A stretch of 64,000 nucleotides of DNA from Acidiflorens sp963841945 (GTDB lineage Bacteria > Acidobacteriota > Terriglobia > Terriglobales > Acidobacteriaceae), in NCBI GenBank assembly GCA_963841945.1, contig CAWJFC010000007.1, positions 133,642-197,641 of the forward strand, given 5' to 3'. The notes below the pieces were generated by a model. The model did not search any database. It saw only the letters and a program-made list of their open reading frames with translations, and was not told the origin of the DNA. A program made the translations under genes and the position numbers. Of the stretch, positions 46,091 to 55,960 are shown piece after piece. The stretch's first letter is position 1. Each line of letters opens with the position of its first letter.

Positions 46091-46487
46091 GTGCTCTACA
46101 AAACACTGTGCGACGGCGCCCATACGGCAGGTGCCGCTCTGGTGGCCGACTCCTTCGATGGGTATGCGCTTCCTGAAGTAAGCGTCCCGTCCGCTACCGG
46201 TGCAACCAGTCTGATCGGTCAGGCCTCCATCGACGTCAAGTACGATCCCTCGCGGGCACAGTTCGTGATGGTGCCGGTCGAGAATGAGTTCACATCTTTG
46301 TCATATCTCGCGCGGGCGTTCTCAATCGACGGAATCAACCGGACCGTTCCCCAAAGCGTTTCCACCCGTCCAGTTTCCTCCTTACTCGCACGAAGGAGGT
46401 ATGGCCGGCGACGAAACGGGAAACTTGATCTCACCTCATACGCTGGTCGGTTTCGGCGTGCCGTACGATTTGAGTGATGTCCGATAA
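46091..46487 (+). pseudogene. Unrecognised remnant with a frameshift
   Basis: Coding-like sequence begins near 46091 (AHTAGAALVADSFDGYALPE, TSLIGQASIDVKYDPSRAQF, VPVENEFTSLSYLARAF) and continues, after a frame change near 46345, as FPKAFPPVQFPPYSHEGGMAG and ETGNLISPHTLVGFGVPYDL up to a TAA at 46485-46487. The two parts read as one protein of about 130 residues, so a single shift seems likely. I do not recognise the family. No strong ribosome site is present. The 186 bases before it hold nothing else. Confidence 0.4.
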
Positions 46488-46561
46488 CTGGGCTCAGTGG
46501 GATCTCTACGGTACGTGGCTTGATCCGCCCTAGGAAGAGTAGCCGATGAGGAACCGGGGCG

Positions 46562-48313
46562 CTATATAACCGGCGGCGGCATTTGCATGCTTCTTCGGAT
46601 GAGTGCCGCCGCCAGGCGGGACCTTTTCAATATCTTTTGGAAGATATTGAGTCCATGGCTGGTATTGTGATCATGCCGTCTGTAGAGCAATAACTCTTCG
46701 TCAAGAAAGTGGCAACGCCCTCCAACAGCGGTATTTCTCAGCCCGATCCATGCGTCATGAAGAACGTGGCATCCGCGGGGAAATGGCAGAATACTCGCGA
46801 GAAGTGACGCCCGAAATGCCATCGTCGAGCCTTGAAAGCGGTTCGAAACGAGATTCGGCAGCATCCGGTGATCGAACGGCCTTCGAGCACACCTCTCATC
46901 GATGATCGTTCTGCCCCGCTCGTCAATCAATTTGTAGTTAGTCACCGCAAGAGTCGTGTCGGGTTGTTCACGGAAGACCTTCATCATCCGGGAGACTTTG
47001 TCCGGAGCCCAAATATCGTCCTGATCGCACAAGAATAAGATGTCCCCAGAGGCGCTACGCACCGCATCTTCAAAAGAGCATACGACTCCCTGCCGCTCTT
47101 GGTGTTCGATCAGGCGGATGCGCGCATCGCCAAATCCGGCAACAAGCTCGCTGGTAGAATCGGAAGACTTGTCATCGATGACCACCACTTCGTCTTCAGG
47201 GGCAAGTTGGGGGAGGATCGAGGCAAGTTGTTCGACAACAAACCGTTCTCCGTTATAGGTTGCCATGCAAACTGAGATCTTTTGCCCGGCCTCGCCCTCA
47301 TGAGCCCTCTTTTCATTCAACCATGGCCTTTCGGCCTCCATCTCGCCTTTCCATTCCTCGATTCGCCTCCGGCGCGAGACAAACAAGCGCCTCTTAATAG
47401 CCCGTGCGGTTTCACCCCGCAAGTCTTGCGACTTGCTGTCGAAAGCGGTTTTGCACCATCGCCCAATCAGGCGGAGTGTTCGCTCACAGCCGGCAAGGCG
47501 ATTCATCGAGATATCCCAGAACGCCGTTTCGGCCATAAGAATGTTGTGATAGCGCAAGATGCTCATTCTCTTCGTTTGATCTAACATCGAGAACTCGTGG
47601 CCTACCTGAATATCCCCAGCGACAAACACCCGTTTCCCATACGAGTGCAATCGATGGAATAAATAAGAATCGCAGTTATCCAGCCAGAACCATTGCGAGT
47701 AGCCGCGAATCTGCCGCAATGCACTTATGCGCAGCATGGAGCCGGAATTGAAAGCGAACGTCGGATGCGAGGGAATGCCGATATACCCCTTGGGAAACCA
47801 TCGCGGAACTGCTCCTGCCCAGAACCAGTTCGGCGAAAGCATTCTCCCATCGCCAATAATCTGGGGCACAATGGCAGCAATCGACGACTCATTGCGGATT
47901 GCGTGCGCAATCGTCGCTACTCGCGTAAGGAAGTCGGGCGGCACTTCCGTATCCTGATCCAGTGTGATGAGCCATTCGCACTTATCACGCTGTGCCTGCT
48001 CAAGGGCGAAATTGTAGGCTGCGGCAAGGCCGTCGTTCCTGCAACTGGCATGACAGTCTACATAGCCAGGCAGTATTGGAGGTTTGCCACCAACCGCTCC
48101 TGGCGTATTGTCATACAGCAGAATCCTCAAATCTCCAAGCTCAGGGGCAAGGTACGAGGCCGCAATGCGAAGCGTCCGAAATCCCGCAGACTCCAGCGCC
48201 ATGATCCCATAGAGTGGAATGACGGCAAATATTCGTAATCCCGGGCGAGGATCGGGGGCCGTCCTGCACTCAGGCTGATTCTCCGTAACAGCGCGACTAA
48301 GCCGTTGCCCCAT
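46562..48313 (-). CDS. Two-domain family 2 glycosyltransferase (rhamnosyltransferase-like fusion)
   Basis: The 583-residue protein fuses two GT-A domains. Domain one (about 25-310) has IFAVIPLYGI, CRNDGLAAAYNFALEQAQ and LDQDTEVPPDF, typical of rhamnosyltransferases. Domain two (about 345-575) begins ISVCMATYNGERFVVEQLAS, with VVIDDKSSDSTSELVAG and LFLCDQDDIWAPDKV. Both have the DxD-type metal site. The start overlaps the Wzy stop by 17 bases. The second domain is close to the separate GT2 of the same operon in motif style. It likely adds two consecutive sugars of the repeat unit. Confidence 0.9.
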   Translation of the reverse strand: MGQRLSRAVTENQPECRTAPDPRPGLRIFAVIPLYGIMALESAGFRTLRIAASYLAPELGDLRILLYDNTPGAVGGKPPILPGYVDCHASCRNDGLAAAYNFALEQAQRDKCEWLITLDQDTEVPPDFLTRVATIAHAIRNESSIAAIVPQIIGDGRMLSPNWFWAGAVPRWFPKGYIGIPSHPTFAFNSGSMLRISALRQIRGYSQWFWLDNCDSYLFHRLHSYGKRVFVAGDIQVGHEFSMLDQTKRMSILRYHNILMAETAFWDISMNRLAGCERTLRLIGRWCKTAFDSKSQDLRGETARAIKRRLFVSRRRRIEEWKGEMEAERPWLNEKRAHEGEAGQKISVCMATYNGERFVVEQLASILPQLAPEDEVVVIDDKSSDSTSELVAGFGDARIRLIEHQERQGVVCSFEDAVRSASGDILFLCDQDDIWAPDKVSRMMKVFREQPDTTLAVTNYKLIDERGRTIIDERCARRPFDHRMLPNLVSNRFQGSTMAFRASLLASILPFPRGCHVLHDAWIGLRNTAVGGRCHFLDEELLLYRRHDHNTSHGLNIFQKILKRSRLAAALIRRSMQMPPPVI

Positions 48314-49565
48314 CGATCAAACCTCCCGAAGACAAGACATAACGCTGAGCAAATGCTTGGATGGCAAACTGCAAAGCCGTAGAGAGCGGCACAAAGTTGT
48401 CGACGAAAAAGATATACGCCATACAGCCCAAAAAGATCGACGACGTCAAAAACCGCCGGCTCATTCCGCGCCGCATGATGTAAGCACATGCGATGCCAAG
48501 CACGATATTAATGAGGACGATGCCCGGGTAGGATAGGTCCATGTAGTAGGATGCGAGATATGTATGAACGCCATCCACGACATGGCTATAGCCGGTAACG
48601 CTGTCGTGCGGGCCGGCAGGCGTCCAGAATGCAGGCAGAGCGGGATAGAGGAACGACCAGGTGGGCCTCTGGAAGTGAAAACTATGGACGATCCAGCATA
48701 AGTTAGAAACAGGAATCGAGAAATATGAGATCGCCCAGAGCGAGATCATGGGCCACTCCCACAATTCGCGGCGAATCTGTAGCACCGCAAAGAAGCTCGA
48801 TTGCGTGGTGCGGTTATTTCCGACCAGGCTCGCCAGGAATGCTAACCCCAGCAGCATGGCTCCCGCGCCGACGACTAACCTCTTTTTGTTAACGCGAGAC
48901 GTGAGCGAATACACGAAGAATACCTGCAACAAAGCTGCCAGTATTTCCCCTCGTGTTACATATAGGAATAAAGAAAGCAATCCGAACGCCATGAGTGCTA
49001 TCTTTCGCAGCCGCGACGGATCGAGCGATGAATTAACCACTATGGATATGAGGACCGGAAACAGAAGTTGCTTTAGCCGGCCGTATTCCAGATAGCTCGT
49101 CGTGTCAAATGACAGAAAGCCGAAGGCCGGTGGCAGCCCATCTAACTTCAGATTGACGGCCATGATTACAACGGCGACAGCAACAAGAATCCAGTTCAGC
49201 CGCCGCAACCGCCTGACGTTTAGGACATATTCCTGCACATCGCCTTGTGCCGCTTGATTCGGAAACAGCAATCGCACGAGGCCGTACCCAACAAGCAGCG
49301 AGACGAACGAAGCCGCGAAAAGGTAAATGGGCAATTCCATTGATGGATAGCTGTCATATGAAACGTTGAAGGAAAGCGCAGTGAGCATCATCAGCCAGAC
49401 AAGGACGAATAAAATTACAGGACGACAGTAAAATGGCAGAGCGGCATTTGGCCGGAGCAGGATTCGGCGCAGACACCAAGGCTCGTCCGCTGCCGACGGC
49501 CATGAGGGATAAGGAGCCGTAAATTCGGCGAATCTGCAATACGGTGGCAAGGTGAACTTGATCAT
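48297..49565 (-). CDS. Oligosaccharide repeat-unit polymerase (Wzy-like)
   Basis: The 422-residue protein has about ten hydrophobic helices (for example VILFVLVWLMMLTALSF, LIYLFAASFV-type, and RLNWILVAVAVVIMAVNL). A long periplasmic loop near residues 300-350 contains HSFHFQRPTWSFLYPALPAF, VTGYSHVVDGVHTYLAS and a downstream GIVLINIVLG. This topology and loop fit O-antigen/exopolysaccharide polymerases, which are poorly conserved in sequence. It lies between two glycosyltransferases and near Wzx/Wzz, so Wzy is the natural assignment. ATG start, eight bases after the upstream gene. Confidence 0.82.
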   Translation of the reverse strand: MIKFTLPPYCRFAEFTAPYPSWPSAADEPWCLRRILLRPNAALPFYCRPVILFVLVWLMMLTALSFNVSYDSYPSMELPIYLFAASFVSLLVGYGLVRLLFPNQAAQGDVQEYVLNVRRLRRLNWILVAVAVVIMAVNLKLDGLPPAFGFLSFDTTSYLEYGRLKQLLFPVLISIVVNSSLDPSRLRKIALMAFGLLSLFLYVTRGEILAALLQVFFVYSLTSRVNKKRLVVGAGAMLLGLAFLASLVGNNRTTQSSFFAVLQIRRELWEWPMISLWAISYFSIPVSNLCWIVHSFHFQRPTWSFLYPALPAFWTPAGPHDSVTGYSHVVDGVHTYLASYYMDLSYPGIVLINIVLGIACAYIMRRGMSRRFLTSSIFLGCMAYIFFVDNFVPLSTALQFAIQAFAQRYVLSSGGLIDGATA

Positions 49566-49573
49566 CGTCGCCG

Positions 49574-50551
49574 TCAGGTAGCGCTCTCAGAAGCCAGGAA
49601 CAAATCGTGTCGCATCGAACTTAATCCGCGTGCGAACTGCGCATAACATGGGGCCAGGCTCAGCACGGCGCAGGCGCGTTCCATCGCATTGTCGGGAAGC
49701 TGGCTCCGTTGGCGCAGGAACGAAATCTTGTTCTCGATTGACGAGAGACATTCTTCAAATCGCTCACCTGGTCGCGCGATCCAGCGATCACGTAGCGCCT
49801 CGAACTGAGTCGCCATAACAGTCAGCTTGCGGCGATCGCCAAGGCCAACGAGACGTCTCTCCGAGCCTTGTCGTCCGATCCCAAGTTGTTGTCTGGCGTG
49901 AACGCGGTAACGCACGAGCGGTTCCGCGACAAACGCCATTCGCGAATAGAGAATCAGCATCCACGCGATCCACCCATCGTGAACCCACAAATCGCAAATT
50001 GGCAACAATAACTCGCGGATGGATGCCCGGAACATCAGCGTTGCGCCAGTAACCACGTCATGTTTGAGAAGCAGGCGAATTGCAGCCTCGCGCGATAGGT
50101 CTCCCTCTTGCCCGAGGTGAAATCTATGAATCTGCCAAAGCCGTCTCCCCAGCGATCGGCCATAGGCATCAACGAGTGTCGCGTCAGAGAACACTCCTCC
50201 TATCGATGAGTCGGCGATACCTTCTAGCAAGCGTTCCAACTTGGTTGGCTCCCACACGTCATCCTGGTCACAGAGGGCGATGAAATCCCCATCGCACAGA
50301 CCGATGGCCTTCTCGAAATTCTTCGTCGAACCAAGCCTCTCCTGATTTCTATGGGTTCGCACCGCAAAGGGCGCTCTGCGCGCAAAATTCTGCAGTATTT
50401 CGCCTGTCGAGTCCAGGGAACCGTCGTCGCACACCACCAGTTGGTCGGGCAGCCTCTTCTGTCGGGCAATGCTCTCCAGTTGTTCGAGCAGAAAGTTTTC
50501 ACCGTTGAAGGTACACATCGCTACTGAGATCTTCCCGTTCACAATTCCCAC
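49574..50551 (-). CDS. Family 2 glycosyltransferase
   Basis: The 325-residue GT-A protein begins ISVAMCTFNGENFLLEQLES. It has a nucleotide-binding VVCDDGSLDSTGEIL and a DQDD motif in FIALCDQDDVWEPTKLERLL, typical of Wbb/rhamnosyl-type transferases that act on polyprenyl-linked glycans. A second GTG at 50542 could also serve as start. It sits 21 bases after the flippase and before the polymerase, so it probably adds a sugar to the lipid-linked repeat unit in the cytoplasm. Donor unknown. Confidence 0.9.
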   Translation of the reverse strand: MGIVNGKISVAMCTFNGENFLLEQLESIARQKRLPDQLVVCDDGSLDSTGEILQNFARRAPFAVRTHRNQERLGSTKNFEKAIGLCDGDFIALCDQDDVWEPTKLERLLEGIADSSIGGVFSDATLVDAYGRSLGRRLWQIHRFHLGQEGDLSREAAIRLLLKHDVVTGATLMFRASIRELLLPICDLWVHDGWIAWMLILYSRMAFVAEPLVRYRVHARQQLGIGRQGSERRLVGLGDRRKLTVMATQFEALRDRWIARPGERFEECLSSIENKISFLRQRSQLPDNAMERACAVLSLAPCYAQFARGLSSMRHDLFLASESAT

Positions 50552-50572
50552 CCACGCGCAATACTAAGTACG

Positions 50573-51859
50573 TTAAGATGCAGTAGGCGTACTCAGTGCG
50601 CCTAGGCCGAGCAAATGTAAGCCTCGATGCCGAAGCGCCGCCCACATGCAGACAATGATCGCGAATTCCACCGTTAGCACAGACGCGGCGGCCCCGACGG
50701 CGCCATAATGTCGAATTAAGACAATCGACATGCCAAGGCTTCCCAGACCCGCGACCACATAGATGCGGCTCAGTTCCCGCTCGAGCCCAAACGGAATCAT
50801 CGTCTGAATTCCGAGCACGTTGCTGATCGCGACGATGAAAGGCAACATTGCCATGCATCGAAAAATCGGAATACAAGCCTCAGCCATCCGGCCAACCACG
50901 AGATGCGCGACGGGTCCGGCAAACACGAACAACAAGAGCGACGGGATAAATGAAAGGATGCCAATCCAGACAAATCCCTTCCGCAAAAACGCCAGCGCGA
51001 GATCGCGCGAGCGTCCCATGAGACTGTTCACGTGCGGATAGATGGCTTGGGTAATTGGGCCCAACATCGCTTGAATGCCGCGGACGATCTTTTCCGCTGC
51101 GCTAAAATAGCCTGCCTGCGCGTTTCCGGCAATAACTCCGACAAGAAATACATTGCTGTTTGTGTAGAACGACGTCGCGGCCGTCGAAACGAATAAGTGC
51201 CACCCGTCGCGCAACGTATTTATAACGTCACCGATGGCCGGTAATTGCGGAGCAATGGCGAACGTACGAATGGCAACTGCGAACCCTAGTAGACCGGCTG
51301 CGAACATTCCGCCCGACAAAATGCCCAGCGCGAGAACGTAATCATAGCTGTGGCGGACAAATAGAAACAAGGCCACCGCCGATGCCAGTTTTGTGCTGCC
51401 CGAGACAATTGAGATGTATTTCATCTGTTCCATACCCTGGAACAGCCAAATGGGGAATAAGACTGTCCCGACTACGGCTAAGTAAGCGGCCGCATAAAGC
51501 AATGGCTCCGCGCGGAAACGGGGGATGATGGTGATCAAGAGCGACAAAATGACAATGCCTAAGAACATAAGCAGAACTTTAAGAATGATGACGCACCAAA
51601 ACAGGTTAGAAACCAGCGCGCGGTCAGAGCGAATTCTGGTGATTTGCTTTGTTGCGGAAAGGTTGAAACCATAGTCTGTGAGCACGACGAAATATTGCGC
51701 GAACGACTGGGCAAAGGCAATGAGCCCATAACGTTCGATTCCCAACACTCGAACGAGATAGGGCAGCACAGCAAGCGGAACCAGATAATTCAGGCCCTGT
51801 AGCGAGAAGAGCCATAAGATATTCCGCACCACTCTGTGTTCAATATCTGTCAACCTCAT
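50573..51859 (-). CDS. Polysaccharide flippase (Wzx-like, MOP superfamily)
   Basis: The 428-residue protein has about twelve hydrophobic helices and the Wzx start VVRNILWLFSLQGLNYLVPL with PYLVRVLGIERYGLIAFAQS, then LFPIWLFQGMEQMKYISI. It moves lipid-linked repeat units across the inner membrane. The ATG at 51859 follows one codon after a TTG; AGGTGG lies upstream. The gene is 21 bases after Wzz-like and 21 before GT2, well inside the operon. Confidence 0.93.
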   Translation of the reverse strand: MRLTDIEHRVVRNILWLFSLQGLNYLVPLAVLPYLVRVLGIERYGLIAFAQSFAQYFVVLTDYGFNLSATKQITRIRSDRALVSNLFWCVIILKVLLMFLGIVILSLLITIIPRFRAEPLLYAAAYLAVVGTVLFPIWLFQGMEQMKYISIVSGSTKLASAVALFLFVRHSYDYVLALGILSGGMFAAGLLGFAVAIRTFAIAPQLPAIGDVINTLRDGWHLFVSTAATSFYTNSNVFLVGVIAGNAQAGYFSAAEKIVRGIQAMLGPITQAIYPHVNSLMGRSRDLALAFLRKGFVWIGILSFIPSLLLFVFAGPVAHLVVGRMAEACIPIFRCMAMLPFIVAISNVLGIQTMIPFGLERELSRIYVVAGLGSLGMSIVLIRHYGAVGAAASVLTVEFAIIVCMWAALRHRGLHLLGLGALSTPTAS

Positions 51860-51880
51860 CAAGCGAATCAGCCACCTTTC

Positions 51881-53326
51881 CTAATCCGCCGACGATTGCC
51901 AATCGGGACACCGAGTCCCATGGGAAGTCCCTTGGCCCCTCGGGGCCACTGGTTGAGGATCGCGTTCCTGGCGTTTCCCCGTCCCCTTCAACCAAACGAC
52001 GGTGCGCGCCACCCACGGCGTACTCCGAATTGCTTGTGACACGTCGAGCGCCAGTCGCTTGCCAGGGTCTTCCGGATCGAGATCCTTCCAGCGCGACGAG
52101 GCGAGGGACCAGATGCATGCGCAGAGAAATCCAAAAAGAGTACCCAGAAGAATAAAAAGCAAGCGCGGAGGAAAAGACTTCTTCTCCGGGACGTCGGCGG
52201 AATCGAGAACCTTCACGCTCGGCACCTCGCGAGCCTCCTCTACCTTCGCCATCTCGTATTGTTTGGTCAACGTCTCAAACACTACCTCCTCAACACGAGT
52301 GCGGCGGTAGAGGTCGGACCATGTTACTCCCAGGATAGGAAGCTCTCGAATCGTTGGATAGTCGGACTGATCAGGGGTAGTCACAGCACCTGGCGAGGTT
52401 GCCGTGCTATTGGCAGCGGTAGGCACCTTTCCGCCCATCTTTTGCAATTGCCGGCGATACTCATCGATTCTCGCCTGCAGACTTCGTACACGCACGTTGT
52501 TAGAGGTATAGATTTGTCGCAATCCCTCAAGCGTGGTCTCGGCCGCGATGAGTTGGCCCTCCAGGTTTGCCGCCGCCCCTAACATCGCCCGTCCTTGTTC
52601 TTTAACGTCCAATGCAGTGTTTTTACTTGCGAAAGCACTGAAGTCCTTCTCTGCCGCTTCCAGTTGCTCCTGCACCTCGCCGAGCCTGCCTTCCAGGAAA
52701 ACCCGCTCCCGGTGGGCCGCTGATGTGTCGAGACCGGTGACAAGGTGATTCAGTTGACTAACATACTCGCGACCCATGGCCGCCGCTCGCTTGGCGCTTC
52801 GATCGCTCACTTTAATAGTAATTAGTCCGCTCTTCCTGTCCGCGCTGATGTCGGTGCGATCTTCCAGATCCTCACGGGCATTCGCATAAGTGCGCGTACC
52901 GTAGACTTTGCGCAAATCGAATTTGTTCACCAGGGCGTTCTCAATCGTGTTACTGTGCAACATCCCGACAAAGAGTTCACCGTTACTCTTTAAGCCGAAT
53001 AACTCTCCGCTCAGGGACGCGAGCTCGCTCGAACCGCCCTTGGTGAGCGCTGCCAGTATGGAGGATACGCCGCCGCCCGCGGAATCGGGCGGCATCAACC
53101 GAGTTGTCGACGTATACCGAACCGGGATCAAAAAGACGATAATAATGGACAAGGCCAGTACAAAGAGCGTGCACTTATAAAGGAAAGTTCTGTCCTCCCA
53201 GAGCACTGTTAGTTTGCCCACTGTGCTACTGATATGCGGCGCCCGGGCCTCCACCTGGATTAGATCCGGTCTCAAGCCTGTGGCATAACTTTGGGCGGCT
53301 CGCTTTGTAATGTGCTTGGGAGTCAT
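51881..53326 (-). CDS. Wzz-type polysaccharide chain-length determinant
   Basis: The 481-residue protein has an N-terminal helix (YKCTLFVLALSIIIVFLIPV), a periplasmic coiled-coil region (GRLGEVQEQLEAAEKDFSAF, SLQARIDEYRRQLQKMGG) and a C-terminal PxxP-like stretch before a second helix (SFPPRLLFILLGTLFGFLCA). This is the Wzz/PCP topology controlling polymer length. No tyrosine-kinase domain is fused, and no separate Wzc-type kinase lies in the window. The start is uncertain: ATG at 53326 or an upstream TTG at 53344. The basic C-terminal tail past the second helix is longer than usual. Confidence 0.9.
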   Translation of the reverse strand: MTPKHITKRAAQSYATGLRPDLIQVEARAPHISSTVGKLTVLWEDRTFLYKCTLFVLALSIIIVFLIPVRYTSTTRLMPPDSAGGGVSSILAALTKGGSSELASLSGELFGLKSNGELFVGMLHSNTIENALVNKFDLRKVYGTRTYANAREDLEDRTDISADRKSGLITIKVSDRSAKRAAAMGREYVSQLNHLVTGLDTSAAHRERVFLEGRLGEVQEQLEAAEKDFSAFASKNTALDVKEQGRAMLGAAANLEGQLIAAETTLEGLRQIYTSNNVRVRSLQARIDEYRRQLQKMGGKVPTAANSTATSPGAVTTPDQSDYPTIRELPILGVTWSDLYRRTRVEEVVFETLTKQYEMAKVEEAREVPSVKVLDSADVPEKKSFPPRLLFILLGTLFGFLCACIWSLASSRWKDLDPEDPGKRLALDVSQAIRSTPWVARTVVWLKGTGKRQERDPQPVAPRGQGTSHGTRCPDWQSSAD

Positions 53327-53359
53327 TTTATCGGGCTGTGACAATAAGTGACTGTGGGA

Positions 53360-55927
53360 TCAATGGTCCGAGCCGTTCTTCCTAAAGAATCCTTTAGGCC
53401 AGAATGTAAATTGCAAGGACGTGGCAACATTCGACTGCCGAACGCCCGAAATCACTGGAAAGTTCCAGGCCTCGTATTGGACCAGCGCTGAAACGTTGAA
53501 GCTCGTTCTCTCCCACAGCTCTCCGCGAACGCTTGCGTCGGCTAGGGTGCCACCGTTCGGTAAAAACTGGTTATCCACCTTCTGATGCCGAAACCCGAAT
53601 TGCAGTTTGTTTCGTGGAGTCAACCAGTACGTGGTCCAGGCCTGTACGCCTACTCCCTGTCGCCCCACCCAATTGCCCATTAGATGACCGGAATTCTGGA
53701 ACCCGGTAATCCACGTGGGATCGTAGTAGAAGAATCCATATCCGACGTTCCCGCCGATCGGCGGATCGGTCTCAACCCCCTCCACGCGCAGGTCCATCTT
53801 CTGGATCTTCGGCAGGCGTGGAAGATAGATTCCGCCCAGCCACGCAGCCACATCCGGGCCCGCGATTGGGCTAAAGGTGTCATGTTCGGTGAAACCGTCC
53901 GCATAAAAAGTAAGTCCACCCCAGCGCGGTATTCGATAGCTGAAATCCAGCCCCGAGCGACGCGATCCGGGCTTGTTCGGCGCACCCGGAATCGTAAGTG
54001 TCGTCGAAAAAACACTTCTCAGGAACGTGTGCATCGTCAACGGATATCCGGGCCCGCCGTAATCGGTGGTTCGTGATAGCCCAAATTCGAAGTTCGGCGT
54101 CGGCTTAAAGCTGAATCGCTCCCCATGAATGATCGGCTGCGGATGCAGCGACTGCCCATATTGCCCAACCAACCCTGTAGGCGTGAACATGAATTCATAG
54201 CCGGAGTACTGCCCGAGAAAAAACTCGACTTTCATCGGGCCGAGCAAACCAAAAATACTTGGAAGCTTCAGCGGCTTGACGCGGTCGATCCGAAACATCG
54301 TAAGCGGGTCTGCGTTGTCGCTCATCATCATTCCGCCGCCCTTGCTCGGACCCCACCACAGGCTTTGTTTTCCGTAGGAAAACTGCCAATCGGAAACATT
54401 GATTGCCACATAAGAATCCAGCAAGCGTCCTCGGCTGACCGCCGGATTCACAGTATCGGGAGGGATCGGGTAGGGCGGAGGAATGATCGAGTGAGCGAAA
54501 TCGTCGGTCGATTCAGCCTGTCGCGCGGCGAAAGGCAAAGGCGGCGCCGACGGCGAATGCTGATATTCGCCTCGCACATACGCCACAAATGGACCGCTCT
54601 CCGCCCATCCTGATAATCCAGATACGTTGTTAAACCCCTGTTCCTCCGGACGTCCAAAGTCATCGTAGATAGTTTGTGCAAAGTGATAACCGTCGGTCAG
54701 CGGCTTGCCTGCGATCTCCGTCGCTCTTGTATAAGTGGATTCCACTCGAAGCTCAGCGTTGTCTCCTCCACTCAGTAACTCAATCTCATGAGTGAACTCT
54801 TGCGAAAGGTCATGGTAAAGTGGTGCGGCCTCACCTTGGTCCGGCTCGTCTTCCACGATTCGGTCTTGCGCCTCGCTCACCTGGCGCGCACATTCCATGC
54901 GTGTCCACGGGCGCATGCCCATAATCGCGCTATCAATGAATCCGAGCGCCGCCAAGCGTTCCAGCGCCGGATAAATCCAGCTGTCGAGCGGAACATATGC
55001 AGAACCCATATCCTTCGCCTGCCAATGTGCCGGCCTATCGGGGCGTATCGCCGGCAGTTCCCACGACGAGCCGGCAAGGTCGGGGTTGTGGTGGTTGTGG
55101 TATACATAGGCGCTTGTCAGGTATCCAATTGCCGCCCCCACCAGCACGTCTGATGGAAAATGCTCCTTCGCGTTCACCCGCGTGGCGCTCACCAGGCCTG
55201 CAAGTCCATAAGAGAAAAACTTCATGAACGGACTCGGATACTCGTGCGCCATGATTCCGGCAATCGCCCACGCCCCGGCCGAATGCTCTGACGGAAACGA
55301 CGATCCGCCTCTGAAGAATTTTCCATTCGCATTATCTAGATAGGGCCGTTCGCGCCCCGAAGCATATTTGAGCGCCTCTACCGCGGCCAGAGCGTCAATC
55401 GCCGCCTCTCCGCTCAGCAGTCCACTTTCGCGCTCATGTTCGTTGTGGGTCGCGAGTCCAAGCAGATAGAGGCCTGCCACTCCTCCGCCCATTGAATAAG
55501 CTCCGTAATCGGAGATATGTTTATACTCGAGCAGTGTGCCCGCCGAATTGGAAAGGTGGCGGCTGATATCTGTGTCCGTAGCGAAAAGCGCCGCAGCAAA
55601 GCCGCCGAGGGGAACCAGCCATGTGGCATCGCTCAATCGCGCTCGCCTCGGGCTAGTCCACATGCGAATTTCATCGTTGAGTAACTGGTTAGGCAGGTGC
55701 AGAAGCTTGTTGTCCTTGCGCGGATCTTCGGCGCTGGGTGCATCGGGGAGCACGTCAGCCCGTTCCGCGGCGCGGGCGTCAGGTCTGTCGCCACTTGGCG
55801 TGCCCGTGCTCTGATCGTAAGTTGAACTCGCGGCCGGTGGAAGTGTCTCCCTCGAGATGTTCCCCTGACCCAACGCGACCGCACTTGTCGCCACAATGCA
55901 CACCATGTTGGAACATATCCAGCGCAT
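53360..55927 (-). CDS. PAP2 phosphatase-Wzi capsule assembly fusion protein
   Basis: The 855-residue exported protein (signal WICSNMVCIVATSAVALG) joins two domains. Residues about 100-275 form a PAP2 acid phosphatase with KYASGRERPY, PSEHSAG and SATRVNAKEHFPSD, the three canonical motifs. Residues about 300-855 match the Wzi family beta-barrel (YVAINVSDWQFSYGKQSLWW, GPSKGGGMMMSDNADPLTMF). Wzi anchors capsule at the cell surface; PAP2 enzymes can dephosphorylate undecaprenyl pyrophosphate. The fusion may recycle the lipid carrier or modify polymer at the envelope. It lies 33 bases from each neighbour. A TTG 21 bases upstream is an alternative start. Confidence 0.92.
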   Translation of the reverse strand: MRWICSNMVCIVATSAVALGQGNISRETLPPAASSTYDQSTGTPSGDRPDARAAERADVLPDAPSAEDPRKDNKLLHLPNQLLNDEIRMWTSPRRARLSDATWLVPLGGFAAALFATDTDISRHLSNSAGTLLEYKHISDYGAYSMGGGVAGLYLLGLATHNEHERESGLLSGEAAIDALAAVEALKYASGRERPYLDNANGKFFRGGSSFPSEHSAGAWAIAGIMAHEYPSPFMKFFSYGLAGLVSATRVNAKEHFPSDVLVGAAIGYLTSAYVYHNHHNPDLAGSSWELPAIRPDRPAHWQAKDMGSAYVPLDSWIYPALERLAALGFIDSAIMGMRPWTRMECARQVSEAQDRIVEDEPDQGEAAPLYHDLSQEFTHEIELLSGGDNAELRVESTYTRATEIAGKPLTDGYHFAQTIYDDFGRPEEQGFNNVSGLSGWAESGPFVAYVRGEYQHSPSAPPLPFAARQAESTDDFAHSIIPPPYPIPPDTVNPAVSRGRLLDSYVAINVSDWQFSYGKQSLWWGPSKGGGMMMSDNADPLTMFRIDRVKPLKLPSIFGLLGPMKVEFFLGQYSGYEFMFTPTGLVGQYGQSLHPQPIIHGERFSFKPTPNFEFGLSRTTDYGGPGYPLTMHTFLRSVFSTTLTIPGAPNKPGSRRSGLDFSYRIPRWGGLTFYADGFTEHDTFSPIAGPDVAAWLGGIYLPRLPKIQKMDLRVEGVETDPPIGGNVGYGFFYYDPTWITGFQNSGHLMGNWVGRQGVGVQAWTTYWLTPRNKLQFGFRHQKVDNQFLPNGGTLADASVRGELWERTSFNVSALVQYEAWNFPVISGVRQSNVATSLQFTFWPKGFFRKNGSDH

Positions 55928-55960
55928 CGGTTGTTCTTCGACCCTCAAACATCATCCGCG

